Part shown: one piece after another, positions 7,186 through 16,171 of the stretch
How the letters are laid out: each line of letters starts with the position of its first letter
How positions within the stretch are numbered: position 1 is the first letter of the stretch
NCBI GenBank assembly: GCA_963734085.1
Contig: CAVTFT010000007.1
Coordinates: forward strand, 558,001 to 622,000
Direction of reading: 5' to 3'
Source of the DNA: CAIWHR01 sp963734085
GTDB lineage: Bacteria > Pseudomonadota > Gammaproteobacteria > Burkholderiales > Casimicrobiaceae
Length of the DNA: 64,000 bases
Translations under genes and position numbers: made by a program
Notes under the pieces: generated by a model
Told to the model about the DNA's origin: nothing
The model's input: the letters and a program-made list of their open reading frames with translations, nothing else
The model's database searches: none

Positions 7186-8708
7186 CCGAGCTCATGACCT
7201 CCGGCTCGTACTTCTTCATGAGCTGGCTCGATCCGTACCTGATGTTCCTGACCGCAGCCGGCGTCTTCTTCGGCATCTACATCGGTGCCATCCCGGGGTT
7301 GTCAGTGACGATGGCGGTGTCGATCCTGATCTCGTTCACGTTCAAGTGGAACGTCAACGAGGCGTTGGCGCTGATCGCCGGCATCTTCTTCGGCGGCGTC
7401 TACGGCGGCTCGCGGAGCGCGATCCTGATCAACGTTCCCGGCGCGCCGGCGGCGATCGCGTCGAGCCTCGACGGCTATCCGCTCGCCAAGATGGGTGAGG
7501 CCGGGCAGGCGATCGGGCTCACGACGCTGATGGGCGTCGTCGGCGGCTTCATCGGCATCCTGTGCCTCGCCGTCGGCGCGCCGGCGCTCTCGAAGCTGTC
7601 GCTGCTGTTCGCGCCGCGCGATTACATGATGCTCGCGATCTGGGGCCTGCTGCTGGTGGGGAGCCTGTCCGGCGAGTCGTTGGCGAAGGGCGTGTTCGCC
7701 GGCGCGCTCGGCATCCTGTTCGGAATGGTCGGTCTCGACCCGTTGACGGCGGAGCCGCGGTTCACGTTCGGCTCGGTCGCGTTGTCGGGCGGTGCTCCGT
7801 ACGTGGCAGCGATGATCGGCTTGTTCGGGGTGTCCGAAGTGCTCGTGCAGCTCCACGAGCTTCATTTCCCGACGGTCAAACAGAACGTGACGAAGCTGCT
7901 GCCGGCATGGAGCCTCGTGCGCAAGCATCTGCCGCTCGCATCGCGCTGCTCGCTGATCGGCGTAGTCGTGGGCGCCTTACCGGGGGCGGGCGGCGACATC
8001 GCTGCGCTGATGGCCTACGACCACGCGAAGCGAACGGTCAAGAACCCATCGCGTCCCTTCGGGCAGGGCGCGTGGGAAGGCATCGTGGCGCCCGAGGCCG
8101 CGGCGGTTGGTGCCGTGGGCGGCGCGTACATCCCGATGCTGACGCTGGGCATCCCCGGAGATGCCGTGACGGCGGTGATCATCGGCGCGCTCTACATCCA
8201 TGGTCTCAAGCCCGGCCCGATGATGCTGATCGAGACGCCGCACCTGTTCTGGTTTACCGTCGGCAACCTGGTGCTCGCCAACGTCTGGCTCGCGGTCCTG
8301 GGCTTCACCGGGATCAAGATATTCGCCAAGATCGTCGAGATCCCGAAATCGGCGCTGCTGCCGATGATCGTCGTGCTTTCCGCCGTGGGTTCCTACGCGA
8401 TTCAGAACAACCCGGTCGACATCTACTGGATGCTGGGCTTCGGTGTGCTCGGCTATTTCCTGAAGATGTACGGGTTCCAGGTCGGTCCGGTGATCCTGGG
8501 GATCATCCTCGGACCGCTGCTCGATGCTAACTATCGCCGCGCGATGATCTCGGCGGGCGACGACCCCGGGCAGTTCCTGCTCGAGTTCTTCACGAGCCCC
8601 GTCTCGGCGGTGCTGGTGGCGCTGCTCGCGTTTACCGTGTTGAGCCAGACGACGCTGTGGCACAGGATCACCGGCCGCGCGCCGCGACTCAAGGCGGCGG
8701 CCGAATAG
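7182..8708 (+). CDS. Tripartite tricarboxylate transporter large permease (TctA)
   Basis: A 508-residue permease of normal family length with about 11-12 hydrophobic segments. The signature YIGAIPGLSVTM near the N-terminus and the second glycine-rich segment GALPGAGGDIAALMAY around residue 265 mark the two halves of the TctA fold. It forms the substrate channel with TctB and receives ligand from TctC. All three genes lie in C-B-A order on the plus strand within the catabolic cluster, so they probably import the growth substrate or a related acid. Confidence 0.9.
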   Translation: MTELMTSGSYFFMSWLDPYLMFLTAAGVFFGIYIGAIPGLSVTMAVSILISFTFKWNVNEALALIAGIFFGGVYGGSRSAILINVPGAPAAIASSLDGYPLAKMGEAGQAIGLTTLMGVVGGFIGILCLAVGAPALSKLSLLFAPRDYMMLAIWGLLLVGSLSGESLAKGVFAGALGILFGMVGLDPLTAEPRFTFGSVALSGGAPYVAAMIGLFGVSEVLVQLHELHFPTVKQNVTKLLPAWSLVRKHLPLASRCSLIGVVVGALPGAGGDIAALMAYDHAKRTVKNPSRPFGQGAWEGIVAPEAAAVGAVGGAYIPMLTLGIPGDAVTAVIIGALYIHGLKPGPMMLIETPHLFWFTVGNLVLANVWLAVLGFTGIKIFAKIVEIPKSALLPMIVVLSAVGSYAIQNNPVDIYWMLGFGVLGYFLKMYGFQVGPVILGIILGPLLDANYRRAMISAGDDPGQFLLEFFTSPVSAVLVALLAFTVLSQTTLWHRITGRAPRLKAAAE

Positions 8709-8817
8709 GCGCGCGAACCATCCGAAACCCATGTTCGTCTGATCATTGAATTCGAATCGACGTTGGATGATCCTTGAACCGCCAACCGGCTTAGACATTG
8801 CAAGAGGACTGACCACC

Positions 8818-10269
8818 ATGGCCACACCCAGCACCGAACCGAAGAAAGGCATCACCGAGGAGCAGCAACAGGAATTGGACGACGTGTTCGCCCGCGCGAA
8901 AAAAGCGTTCGCGATCATCGAAACTTACGACCAGGCGCGCGTCGACCGCCTCTGCCAGGCGGTGGCATGGGCGGTCGCGAACAAGAAGACGTTCACGCGC
9001 CTCGTCGACATGGGGATCAAGGAAAGCGGGCTCGGCGATGCCGTGAGCCGGATGGGCAAACGGATGAAGATCCGCGGCGTGCTGCGCGATGCGCTGCGCC
9101 AGAAGAGCGTCGGCATCATCGAGGAGCTGCCGGAGAAAGGCATCGTCAAGTACGGTAAACCGGCCGGGATCATCGCCTGCATCGTGCCGACGACGAATCC
9201 CGATCTCACGCCCGCGGGCAACGCGATCTACGGGATCAAGGCGCGCGACGTCGTCATCTTCTCGCCGCATCCGCGGTCGAAGAAGACGTCGTTCGAGACG
9301 GTGCGGCTGATGCGCGAGGCGCTCGAGGCCGAAGGCGCGCCCGCCGACATCTTGCAGTGCCTGACGAAGGTGAACATCCCGATGTCGCAGGCGCTGATGG
9401 CGCGCGCCGACCTGATCGTCGCCACGGGCGGGCAGCCGATGGTGCGCGCCGCGTACAGCTCGGGCACGCCGGCCTACGGCGTCGGGGCCGGCAACTCGAC
9501 GATGATCATCGACGAGACGGCGAACATCGAGGAAGCCGCGCGCAACACGCGGCTTTCGAAGACCTCAGACTTCGGCTCCGGCTGCTCGGCCGACGGCAAC
9601 CTGATTATCGAGGCGTCGATCTTCGACAAGCTCCTTGCGCAGCTGCAGCTCGAAGGCGGTTACCTCGCGAGCGAGCAGGAAAAGGCAGCATTGCGCCGCG
9701 TGATGTGGGACGACGAAGCGCACCGCACGCCGGACACCGTCGCGATCGCTCCGCAGAAGCTCGCTGCCGCCGCCGGATTTTCGATTCCCGCCGATCGCAA
9801 GTTCATCATCGTCCACGGCGATGGCATCGGCAAGGAGCACCCGTTCTCGGGCGAGAAGCTGACCACATTGCTTGCCGTCTACAAGTACAAAGGCTTCGAC
9901 CAGGCGCTCGAGATGATGCGCGGCGTCTACGAGGTCGGCGGCAAGGGCCACTCGTGCGGGATCTATTCGTTCGACCAGGACCATATTCATCGCCTTGCGC
10001 TCGCCGCGCCGGTCTCGCGGATCATGGTGCGGCAGCCGCAGTCGAAGGCCAACGCCGGCGCATTCAACAACGGGATGCCGATGACGTCGAGCCTGGGCTG
10101 CGGCACATGGGGCGGCAACATCGTCTCCGAGAACGTCCATCTCAAGCACTACCTGAACACGACATGGGTGTCGGTGCCGATCAAGGAAGACCGGCCGTCC
10201 GACGAGGAGCTGTTCGGCCCGTTCTACGACCCGGAGATGGAAGCCGAGTTCGAGACGATCACGACCTAA
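8818..10269 (+). CDS. CoA-acylating-type aldehyde dehydrogenase (sulfoacetaldehyde/acetaldehyde dehydrogenase-like)
   Basis: A 483-residue aldehyde dehydrogenase of the EutE/AdhE-N/SauS branch, whose members make acyl-CoA from an aldehyde, NAD+ and CoA. The catalytic Cys256 lies in FGSGCSADGN. The segments GIIACIVPTTNP and ATGGQPMVRAAYSSG are characteristic of the acylating group and differ from the hydrolytic ALDH at 17181. The ATG at 8818 follows AAGAGGA; the open frame extends upstream but without family homology. The next gene is a ThDP-dependent enzyme, which could supply the aldehyde by decarboxylating a 2-oxo acid. SauS-like activity is possible, but no sulfonate gene such as xsc is recognisable nearby. 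Substrate unassigned. Confidence 0.75.
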   Translation: MATPSTEPKKGITEEQQQELDDVFARAKKAFAIIETYDQARVDRLCQAVAWAVANKKTFTRLVDMGIKESGLGDAVSRMGKRMKIRGVLRDALRQKSVGIIEELPEKGIVKYGKPAGIIACIVPTTNPDLTPAGNAIYGIKARDVVIFSPHPRSKKTSFETVRLMREALEAEGAPADILQCLTKVNIPMSQALMARADLIVATGGQPMVRAAYSSGTPAYGVGAGNSTMIIDETANIEEAARNTRLSKTSDFGSGCSADGNLIIEASIFDKLLAQLQLEGGYLASEQEKAALRRVMWDDEAHRTPDTVAIAPQKLAAAAGFSIPADRKFIIVHGDGIGKEHPFSGEKLTTLLAVYKYKGFDQALEMMRGVYEVGGKGHSCGIYSFDQDHIHRLALAAPVSRIMVRQPQSKANAGAFNNGMPMTSSLGCGTWGGNIVSENVHLKHYLNTTWVSVPIKEDRPSDEELFGPFYDPEMEAEFETITT

Positions 10270-10312
10270 AGACCGGCCGACGACTGACCGCGTCCCAAGC
10301 GCGTTGCGACCC

Positions 10313-10328
10313 GCCCCGCTCGCGGGGC
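10313..10328 (+). other. GC-rich hairpin in the intercistronic gap
   Basis: A perfect seven-base-pair palindrome (GCCCCGC / GCGGGGC with a two-base centre) lies in the 84-bp gap between the aldehyde dehydrogenase and the ThDP enzyme, about 25 bp upstream of the latter's ATG. There is no T-tract, so it is not a classical terminator. It could tune mRNA stability or processing between the two genes. Confidence 0.4.
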
Positions 10329-10353
10329 AGCACGAGGAGTGAAGGAGCAGCAC

Positions 10354-12132
10354 ATGAAGGACCTGATTTCGAACCAGCTCGTGAAATATCTCGAAGCCCG
10401 CGGCATCGCGCACATCTTCGGCCTGTGCGGCCACACGAACATCGCCGTGCTGGCGGCGCTCGAAAAGAGCCGGATCAAGTTCGTCAACGTGCGCCACGAG
10501 CAGATCGCCGCGCACGCCGCGGATGGCTATGCACGGGCGACGAAGAAGGCCTCGGTCGTGCTGACGCACCTGAGCCCAGGGCTCACCAACGCGGCCACCG
10601 GCGTCGCCAACGCCGCGCTCGACTCGATTCCGATGGTCGTCATCGCCGGCGACGTGCCTTCGCACTATTACGGCAAGCACCCCCATCAGGAAGTCAACCT
10701 GCATGCCGATGCATCGCAGTACGAGATCTACCGGCCGTTCGTCAAGCGCGCGTGGCGCGTGGATTCGCCGCACCTCTTCCCCGAGATCATCGAGAAGGGC
10801 TTCACGCTGGCCGAGAGCGGCCGGCCCGGCCCCGTGCTGGTCGACGTCCCGATGGACATCTTCTCGCAGGAGATCGACGTCAAGCTGTGGCAGCGCGTCC
10901 TCGGCAACACGAAGTCGCTCGCGAAGCCTTCGCTCGACGACGAAACGGCGACCCGCATCGTCAAGCAACTGCTTGCCGCCAAGACCCCGCTTCTCTACGT
11001 CGGCGGTGGCATCCTGCTCGCCGATGCGGCGGCCGAGATGCGCGAGTTCGCCGAGCACCTGTCGCTGCCCGTCGCCCACACGCTGATGGGGAAAGGCGCG
11101 CTGCCCGATGATCACCCGTTGATTCTTGGGATGACGGGCTTCTGGGGCACGAAATACATCAACGACAAATGCAAGGGCGCCGACTGGATCCTCGGGCTCG
11201 GCACGCGGTTCTCCGAAGCGGACTGCAGTTCGTGGGAGAACGAATACACGTTCAACTTCCCGCCGACCAAACTGATCCACATCGACATCGATCCGGCGGA
11301 GATCGGCCGCAATTACCCGGTCGCGATCGGCGCGGTCGCAGACCTGAAGGAAGCGTTGAAGGTTCTCACCCGGATTGCGCGGAAGCTCGCACCGGCCGGC
11401 GTAGAGCGCGCCGCGCTCGTGGCTGAGATGGCGGCGAATCGGAAACGCTTCGTGGCTGGCAACAAAGCGCATGCGACGTCCGACGCGTATCCGATGCGTC
11501 CCGAGCGGATCCTCGCCGACGTGCGCGCGGCGCTGCCGCGCGATGCGCTGATCACGACCGACGTCGGCTGGAACAAGAATGGCGTCGGGCAGCAGTTCCC
11601 GATCCTCGAGCCGGGCACGATCTTCACGCCCGGCGGCTACGCGACGATGGGCTTCGGCGCGCCGGCCGCGCTGGGCGCGAAGATCGCATGCCCCGACCGC
11701 GTGGTCGTCGCGCTGGTCGGCGACGGCGGCTTCGGGCAGAACCCGGCGATGCTCGCCACGGCATTCGAACAGGACATCGCCGTCGTCTGGGTGATCATGA
11801 ACAACTTCGCGTTCGGCACGATCGCCGGCCTCGAGAAGGCGCACTACGGCACGACGTTCGGCACCGTGTTCGAGAAGGACGGCAAGCCGTATTCACCGGA
11901 CTATGCGGCGATTGCGAAGGCCTACGGCATCGACGGCGTGAAGATCCACAAGGCCGCCGAGTTCCGTCCGGCGCTGGAGAAGGCCATCAAGTCGAAAAAG
12001 CCGTTCGTCATCGACGTCGTGATGCAGAACGAGCCGGTGCCCACGGCGGGCCACTGGAACATCATGGACATCTATTCCCCGGGGAAGAAGGTGCATCACG
12101 TGAGCACGGGTGGCGCGGTCCATGCCGACTGA
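10354..12132 (+). CDS. Thiamine diphosphate-dependent enzyme, acetolactate synthase-like
   Basis: A 592-residue ThDP enzyme with the three acetolactate-synthase domains: pyrimidine-binding (about 1-170), central (195-330) and pyrophosphate-binding (380-560). Glu49 (VRHEQIAAH) is the glutamate that activates the cofactor, which rules out glyoxylate carboligase-type enzymes. GDG at 456-458 and NN at 483-484 form the Mg-ThDP motif. The start at 10354 follows an AGGAG site; a GTG at 10339 is less likely. No regulatory (IlvN-like) subunit gene is next to it, which argues against biosynthetic acetolactate synthase. Next to an acylating aldehyde dehydrogenase, a 2-oxo acid decarboxylase or carboligase role is inferred. 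Confidence 0.75.
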   Translation: MKDLISNQLVKYLEARGIAHIFGLCGHTNIAVLAALEKSRIKFVNVRHEQIAAHAADGYARATKKASVVLTHLSPGLTNAATGVANAALDSIPMVVIAGDVPSHYYGKHPHQEVNLHADASQYEIYRPFVKRAWRVDSPHLFPEIIEKGFTLAESGRPGPVLVDVPMDIFSQEIDVKLWQRVLGNTKSLAKPSLDDETATRIVKQLLAAKTPLLYVGGGILLADAAAEMREFAEHLSLPVAHTLMGKGALPDDHPLILGMTGFWGTKYINDKCKGADWILGLGTRFSEADCSSWENEYTFNFPPTKLIHIDIDPAEIGRNYPVAIGAVADLKEALKVLTRIARKLAPAGVERAALVAEMAANRKRFVAGNKAHATSDAYPMRPERILADVRAALPRDALITTDVGWNKNGVGQQFPILEPGTIFTPGGYATMGFGAPAALGAKIACPDRVVVALVGDGGFGQNPAMLATAFEQDIAVVWVIMNNFAFGTIAGLEKAHYGTTFGTVFEKDGKPYSPDYAAIAKAYGIDGVKIHKAAEFRPALEKAIKSKKPFVIDVVMQNEPVPTAGHWNIMDIYSPGKKVHHVSTGGAVHAD

Positions 12133-12172
12133 CGAAAGCGGACACCGCCGCCCTGCACGAGGACCGATCCCA

Positions 12173-13033
12173 ATGAGGCACGACTACTCGCTCGCGCACC
12201 TGACCGCGCTGTCGCTCTCGCCACCGGAGCTCGTCGACGTCGCGGCGCGCACCGGATACCGTTACGTGGGGCTGCGCATGACGCGCGTGACGCCCGACGA
12301 AGTGCTCTACGACCTCGCGCGCGACAAGGCGCTGATGAAGGAGACCAGGGCGCGGCTCGCCGCCACCGGTGTCGCGGTCCACGACAGCGAGCTCTTCCGC
12401 ATGGATCCGGCGCTCGAACCGGAGCACTTCCTCCCGGAGCTTGATGCAACCGCCGAGCTCGGCGCGCATCATCTCATCGCGCAGCTGCCCGACCCCGAGC
12501 GCGAGCGCAAGACCGCGCGGTTCGCGCGGCTGTGCGACCTCGCCTTCGAGCGCGACATCTTCGTCAGCCTGGAATTCCCGCACTGGACCGAGACCGGCAA
12601 TCTTGCCGAGGCTGCGCGCGTGGTGCGCGCCGTCAACAGGAGCAATGCCGGAATCCTGGTCGACATGCTGCACTTCGGGCGATCGGATTCGACGCTCGAC
12701 CAGCTCGTGGCGCTGCCGCGCGAGTGGTTCCGCTTCGTGCACGTCTGCGACGCCGCGAAGGAAGTGCCTCCGACCATGGCCGGGATCATCCACACTGCGC
12801 GCGACGAGCGCCAGTTCCCCGGCGAAGGCGGGATCGACGTGCGCGGAATACTTGCGCGCATGCCGCAGGACATTCCCTACGCGCTGGAGATCCCGCGTGT
12901 CGCGTTGACGAAGGCGGTCGGGGCCGAGGAGGTCGCACGGCTCGCGATCACGGTGGCGCGCAGCCATCTCGACGGCGGCGCGGGAGCCGGCGAGACGCCC
13001 GACCACGAGCATCACCACCGGAGCGCGGCATGA
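12173..13033 (+). CDS. Sugar phosphate isomerase/epimerase-family TIM barrel with intact metal site
   Basis: A 286-residue TIM barrel of the AP-endonuclease-2 superfamily, which contains hydroxypyruvate isomerases, inosose dehydratases and dehydroshikimate dehydratases. The usual ligand set appears complete: Glu134 (VSLEFPHW), Asp164 (ILVDMLHF), His190 (FVHVCDA) and Glu239 (YALEIP). This contrasts with the DSD-like protein at 1492-2382. I prefer the ATG at 12173, preceded by GAGGA, over one at 12122 that would overlap the ThDP enzyme. Its stop overlaps the dctQ start (ATGA). The C-terminal His-rich tail (EHHHR) is unusual. It could be the working dehydratase or isomerase of the cluster, but the reaction is not known. 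Confidence 0.7.
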   Translation: MRHDYSLAHLTALSLSPPELVDVAARTGYRYVGLRMTRVTPDEVLYDLARDKALMKETRARLAATGVAVHDSELFRMDPALEPEHFLPELDATAELGAHHLIAQLPDPERERKTARFARLCDLAFERDIFVSLEFPHWTETGNLAEAARVVRAVNRSNAGILVDMLHFGRSDSTLDQLVALPREWFRFVHVCDAAKEVPPTMAGIIHTARDERQFPGEGGIDVRGILARMPQDIPYALEIPRVALTKAVGAEEVARLAITVARSHLDGGAGAGETPDHEHHHRSAA

Positions 13034-13614
13034 ATCGCATCGCCGACGGCACTTTCAGGCTGATGCGAGTCTTCATCGCGCTGTGCATGATGGGGATGGT
13101 CGTGCTGGTGTTCGGCAACGTCGTGCTCCGATACGCGTTCAATTCGGGGATTTCGATCTCCGAGGAGCTGTCACGCTGGCTGTTCGTCTGGTTGGTGTTC
13201 GTCGGCGCCGTCGTCGCGCTGCGCGACCACGCCCACCTCGGGATGGACTCGGTCGTGTCGCGGCTGCCGGACTGGGGCAAAAAAGCGTGCTTCGTGCTAT
13301 CGAACCTGCTGATGCTGGGCTGCGTGTGGCTGTTCTTCTCGGGAACGTGGCAGCAAACGGTGATCAACCTCGACAACATGGCGCCGGCCACCAACCTGTC
13401 GATGGGGTACTTCTACTACAGCGTCGGCCTGGTCTTCTCGGTCGGGGCGGCCGGCCTGCTGCTGCGCAATCTCTGGCATGCGGTGACCGGCAAGCTGACG
13501 GAAAAGGACCTCATTCAGATCCGCGAGTCGGAGGACAAGGTTGAAGTGGCAAAGCTGCACGAGAAGGAGGCGGCCGGTTCCGCTGGCGTTCCGATCGATC
13601 GCCCGAAGGCCTAG
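13030..13614 (+). CDS. TRAP transporter small permease (DctQ)
   Basis: A 194-residue membrane protein with four predicted transmembrane segments (about 15-35, 50-68, 87-107, 125-147) and the ISEELSRWLFVWLVFVGA motif typical of DctQ. It forms the membrane complex with DctM, encoded 12 bp downstream, and takes ligand from a DctP receptor. Its ATG overlaps the stop of the TIM-barrel gene, which ties the transporter to that enzyme. The C-terminal cytoplasmic tail is charged and somewhat long for the family. Confidence 0.88.
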   Translation: MNRIADGTFRLMRVFIALCMMGMVVLVFGNVVLRYAFNSGISISEELSRWLFVWLVFVGAVVALRDHAHLGMDSVVSRLPDWGKKACFVLSNLLMLGCVWLFFSGTWQQTVINLDNMAPATNLSMGYFYYSVGLVFSVGAAGLLLRNLWHAVTGKLTEKDLIQIRESEDKVEVAKLHEKEAAGSAGVPIDRPKA

Positions 13615-13625
13615 GGTATGCCGCC

Positions 13626-14906
13626 ATGACCATCGCCATCTTCTTGTTCTCGCTGCTGGGCGCCATGGCACTCGGCATGCCGATCGCGTTCGCGTTGCTG
13701 GTATGCGCCGTCGCGATGATGTACCAGCTCAACATGATGGACGCGCAGATCATCGCGCAGAACCTCATCGCCGGCGCCGACAGCTTCCCGCTGATGGCAG
13801 CGCCCTTCTTCCTGCTGGCCGGCGAGGTCATGAACTCGGGCGGGCTGTCGAAGCGGATCGTCAACGTGGCGCTGACGCTTGTCGGCCATGTCAGGGGCGG
13901 CCTGGGCTACGTCGTGATTCTCGCGTCGTGCATCCTCGCGGCGCTGTCCGGATCCGCGGTCGCCGATGCTGCGGCGCTCTCGGCGCTGCTGTTCCCGATG
14001 ATGGTCAAGGCCGGACACAACCCGGCGAAGTCGGCCGGCCTGATCGCCGCCGGCGGCATCATCGGCCCGATCATCCCGCCGTCGATCGGCTTCATCGTCT
14101 TCGGCGTCGCCGCGGGGCTGTCGATCTCGAAGCTGTTCCTCGCCGGCATCGTTCCGGGGATCCTGATCGGCGGCGGCCTCGCGGCCGCGTGGTGGTGGGA
14201 GGTCCGGCAGGAGCACATCGTCCCGCCGCCGAAGGCGACGACCCGGGACGTCATCCGGGCGCTCGTCGAGGGCGGATGGGCGCTGGCGCTTCCGGGCATC
14301 ATCATCTTCGGGCTCAAATTCGGCATCTTCACGCCGACGGAAGCCGGCGTCGTCTGCGCGGTCTATGCGCTCTTCGTCGCGATCTTCATCTACAAGGAGC
14401 TCAAGTGGAAGGACGTCTTCGGCGTGTTCGTCACCGCCGCCGAGACGACGGCCATCGTGATGTTCCTCGTCGCCGCGGCGCTGGTCTCGGCGTGGCTGAT
14501 CACGGTCGCCGAGCTGCCGGCACAGGTCACCGCGTTGCTGCAGCCGTTCATGGGCAGCCCGCTGCTGCTGCAGCTCGCGATGCAGGTGCTGGTCGTCATC
14601 GTCGGCACGGCGCTCGACATGACGCCGACGATCCTGATCCTGACTCCGGTGATGATGCCGATCGTCAAGGCTGCTGGCATCGACCCGATCTACTTCGGCG
14701 TGCTTTTCATCATCAACAACTCGATCGGCCTGATCACGCCGCCCGTCGGGACGGTGCTCAACACCGTCTGCGGCGTCGCCAAGATCAAGATGGACGACAT
14801 CATCAAGGGCGTGTGGCCGTTCCTGGTCGCGCAGCTGCTCGTGCTGTTGCTGCTGGTCCTGTTCCCGATCCTGGTCACCGGGCCGGCGAAATGGTTCAGC
14901 GGATGA
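13626..14906 (+). CDS. TRAP transporter large permease (DctM)
   Basis: A 426-residue permease of normal DctM length with about 12 hydrophobic segments. Family motifs include SGSAVADAAALS around residue 112, the GGIIGPIIPPSIGFIV segment and the late NNSIGLITPPVGTVL segment. It carries out sodium-coupled uptake with DctQ and a periplasmic DctP. The downstream dctP (82 bp away) completes the set; a second receptor gene lies at 19640. Confidence 0.92.
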   Translation: MTIAIFLFSLLGAMALGMPIAFALLVCAVAMMYQLNMMDAQIIAQNLIAGADSFPLMAAPFFLLAGEVMNSGGLSKRIVNVALTLVGHVRGGLGYVVILASCILAALSGSAVADAAALSALLFPMMVKAGHNPAKSAGLIAAGGIIGPIIPPSIGFIVFGVAAGLSISKLFLAGIVPGILIGGGLAAAWWWEVRQEHIVPPPKATTRDVIRALVEGGWALALPGIIIFGLKFGIFTPTEAGVVCAVYALFVAIFIYKELKWKDVFGVFVTAAETTAIVMFLVAAALVSAWLITVAELPAQVTALLQPFMGSPLLLQLAMQVLVVIVGTALDMTPTILILTPVMMPIVKAAGIDPIYFGVLFIINNSIGLITPPVGTVLNTVCGVAKIKMDDIIKGVWPFLVAQLLVLLLLVLFPILVTGPAKWFSG

Positions 14907-14988
14907 GGCAGAGATATTCGTAACGCGGTCCGGCAGGGAGCCACCGGCCGTCGCGTCAATGTGGTGTCACTGAGAGAGGAGCTAAGAA

Positions 14989-15996
14989 ATGAAGCAATCG
15001 ATGAAACTGGTGCTGGCAGTCGCGTGCGGTGCGCTGATGACGGTCGGTGCCGCGCAGGCGCAGGTGCGGGAGCAGACGTTCCGGTGGACGACAGCCAACC
15101 CGGCAGGCCACCCCATCCCGGTCGGTGGCCAGAAGTTCGCCGACCTCGTCGCGGCAAAGAGCGGTGGCAAGATGCAGGTCAAGGTGTTCCCGGGTGGCGT
15201 GCTCGGTGGCGACGTGCAGGTGCTCTCCGCGGTCCAGGGCGGCACGATCGACATGGCCTCGATGAATTCCGGGATCCTGCAGGGCCAGATCAAGGAGTAC
15301 GCGATCGTCGACTTCCCGTTCCTGTTCGACAACGCGAAGGAAGCGGACGCGATCCTCGATGGTCGGATCGGCAAGCAGCTCGCTGACAAGCTCCCCGAAA
15401 AAGGCCTCGTCCACCTCGCCTACTACGACTTGGGCTTCCGCAACGTTACCGACAGCAAGCACGCGATCAAGACGGCGGACGACATCTCAGGGCTGAAGAT
15501 CCGCGTCATCCAGTCGCCGATCTACGTCGACACGTTCAACGCGCTCGGTGCCAACGCGGTGCCGATGGCGTTCACGGAGGTCTACACGGCGCTCGAGCAG
15601 AAGGCGATCGACGGGCAGGAGAACCCGTACACCGTGATCGAGGCGAACAAGTTCCAGGAAGTGCAGAAGTACCTCGCGGGCACGCACCACATGTACAACC
15701 CGCAGTCGATGTTCATCAGCAAGAAGACCTGGGACCGCCTGAACAAGGACGAGCAGCAGATCCTGCTCGATGCCGCGAAGGAGTCCGCCGTCTTCCAGCG
15801 CAAGTTCTCGCGCGACGCGCAGGACGCGGCGCTCGCCAACCTGAAGAAGACGATGGAGTACACGGAGCTGCCGCCGGCGGAAATCGCCAAGATCCGGACG
15901 AAGCTGAAGCCCGTCATCGACAAGTACAGCGCCAATGTCGGCGCAGACTTCGCGAAAGAGGTCTTCACCGAGGTCGACAAGGTCCGCGGCAAGTAA
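14989..15996 (+). CDS. TRAP transporter substrate-binding protein (DctP), first copy
   Basis: A 335-residue periplasmic receptor with a signal peptide ending near residue 24 (AAQAQ). The DctP core includes FADLVAAKSGGKMQV and the GLKIRVIQSP segment, whose arginine usually makes a salt bridge to a ligand carboxylate, so a carboxylic acid ligand is likely. A GAGAGGAG ribosome site lies ahead of the ATG. It follows dctQ-dctM directly and precedes the second AroE-like gene. It is clearly paralogous to the receptor at 19640, sharing FAELVAAKSGGK-, LGFRNVT- and VDGQENPY-type blocks. Confidence 0.9.
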   Translation: MKQSMKLVLAVACGALMTVGAAQAQVREQTFRWTTANPAGHPIPVGGQKFADLVAAKSGGKMQVKVFPGGVLGGDVQVLSAVQGGTIDMASMNSGILQGQIKEYAIVDFPFLFDNAKEADAILDGRIGKQLADKLPEKGLVHLAYYDLGFRNVTDSKHAIKTADDISGLKIRVIQSPIYVDTFNALGANAVPMAFTEVYTALEQKAIDGQENPYTVIEANKFQEVQKYLAGTHHMYNPQSMFISKKTWDRLNKDEQQILLDAAKESAVFQRKFSRDAQDAALANLKKTMEYTELPPAEIAKIRTKLKPVIDKYSANVGADFAKEVFTEVDKVRGK

Positions 15997-16171
15997 GCGA
16001 AGCGGGCGCGCGGCGCGCGGTGCGGGAGAACTGCACCGAGGCGCCGCTCACCCATCGATTCCGTATTTTCACGCAGAACCTGCGCATGACCGCCGTCCTC
16101 GAGGCCGTGCGCACCCGTCGTGTCGTGCACGCGGGGACGACGTCCGAGTCTCGAGGACCAGGGGAGCCACG

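Noticed and set aside
8818..12132. Assignment of the pair as a sulfoacetate/sulfoacetaldehyde (SauS/Xsc) pathway
   Set aside because: The dehydrogenase is similar to SauS, but the ThDP enzyme shows no Xsc-specific feature I can identify, and no sulfonate transporter or phosphotransacetylase gene is nearby.
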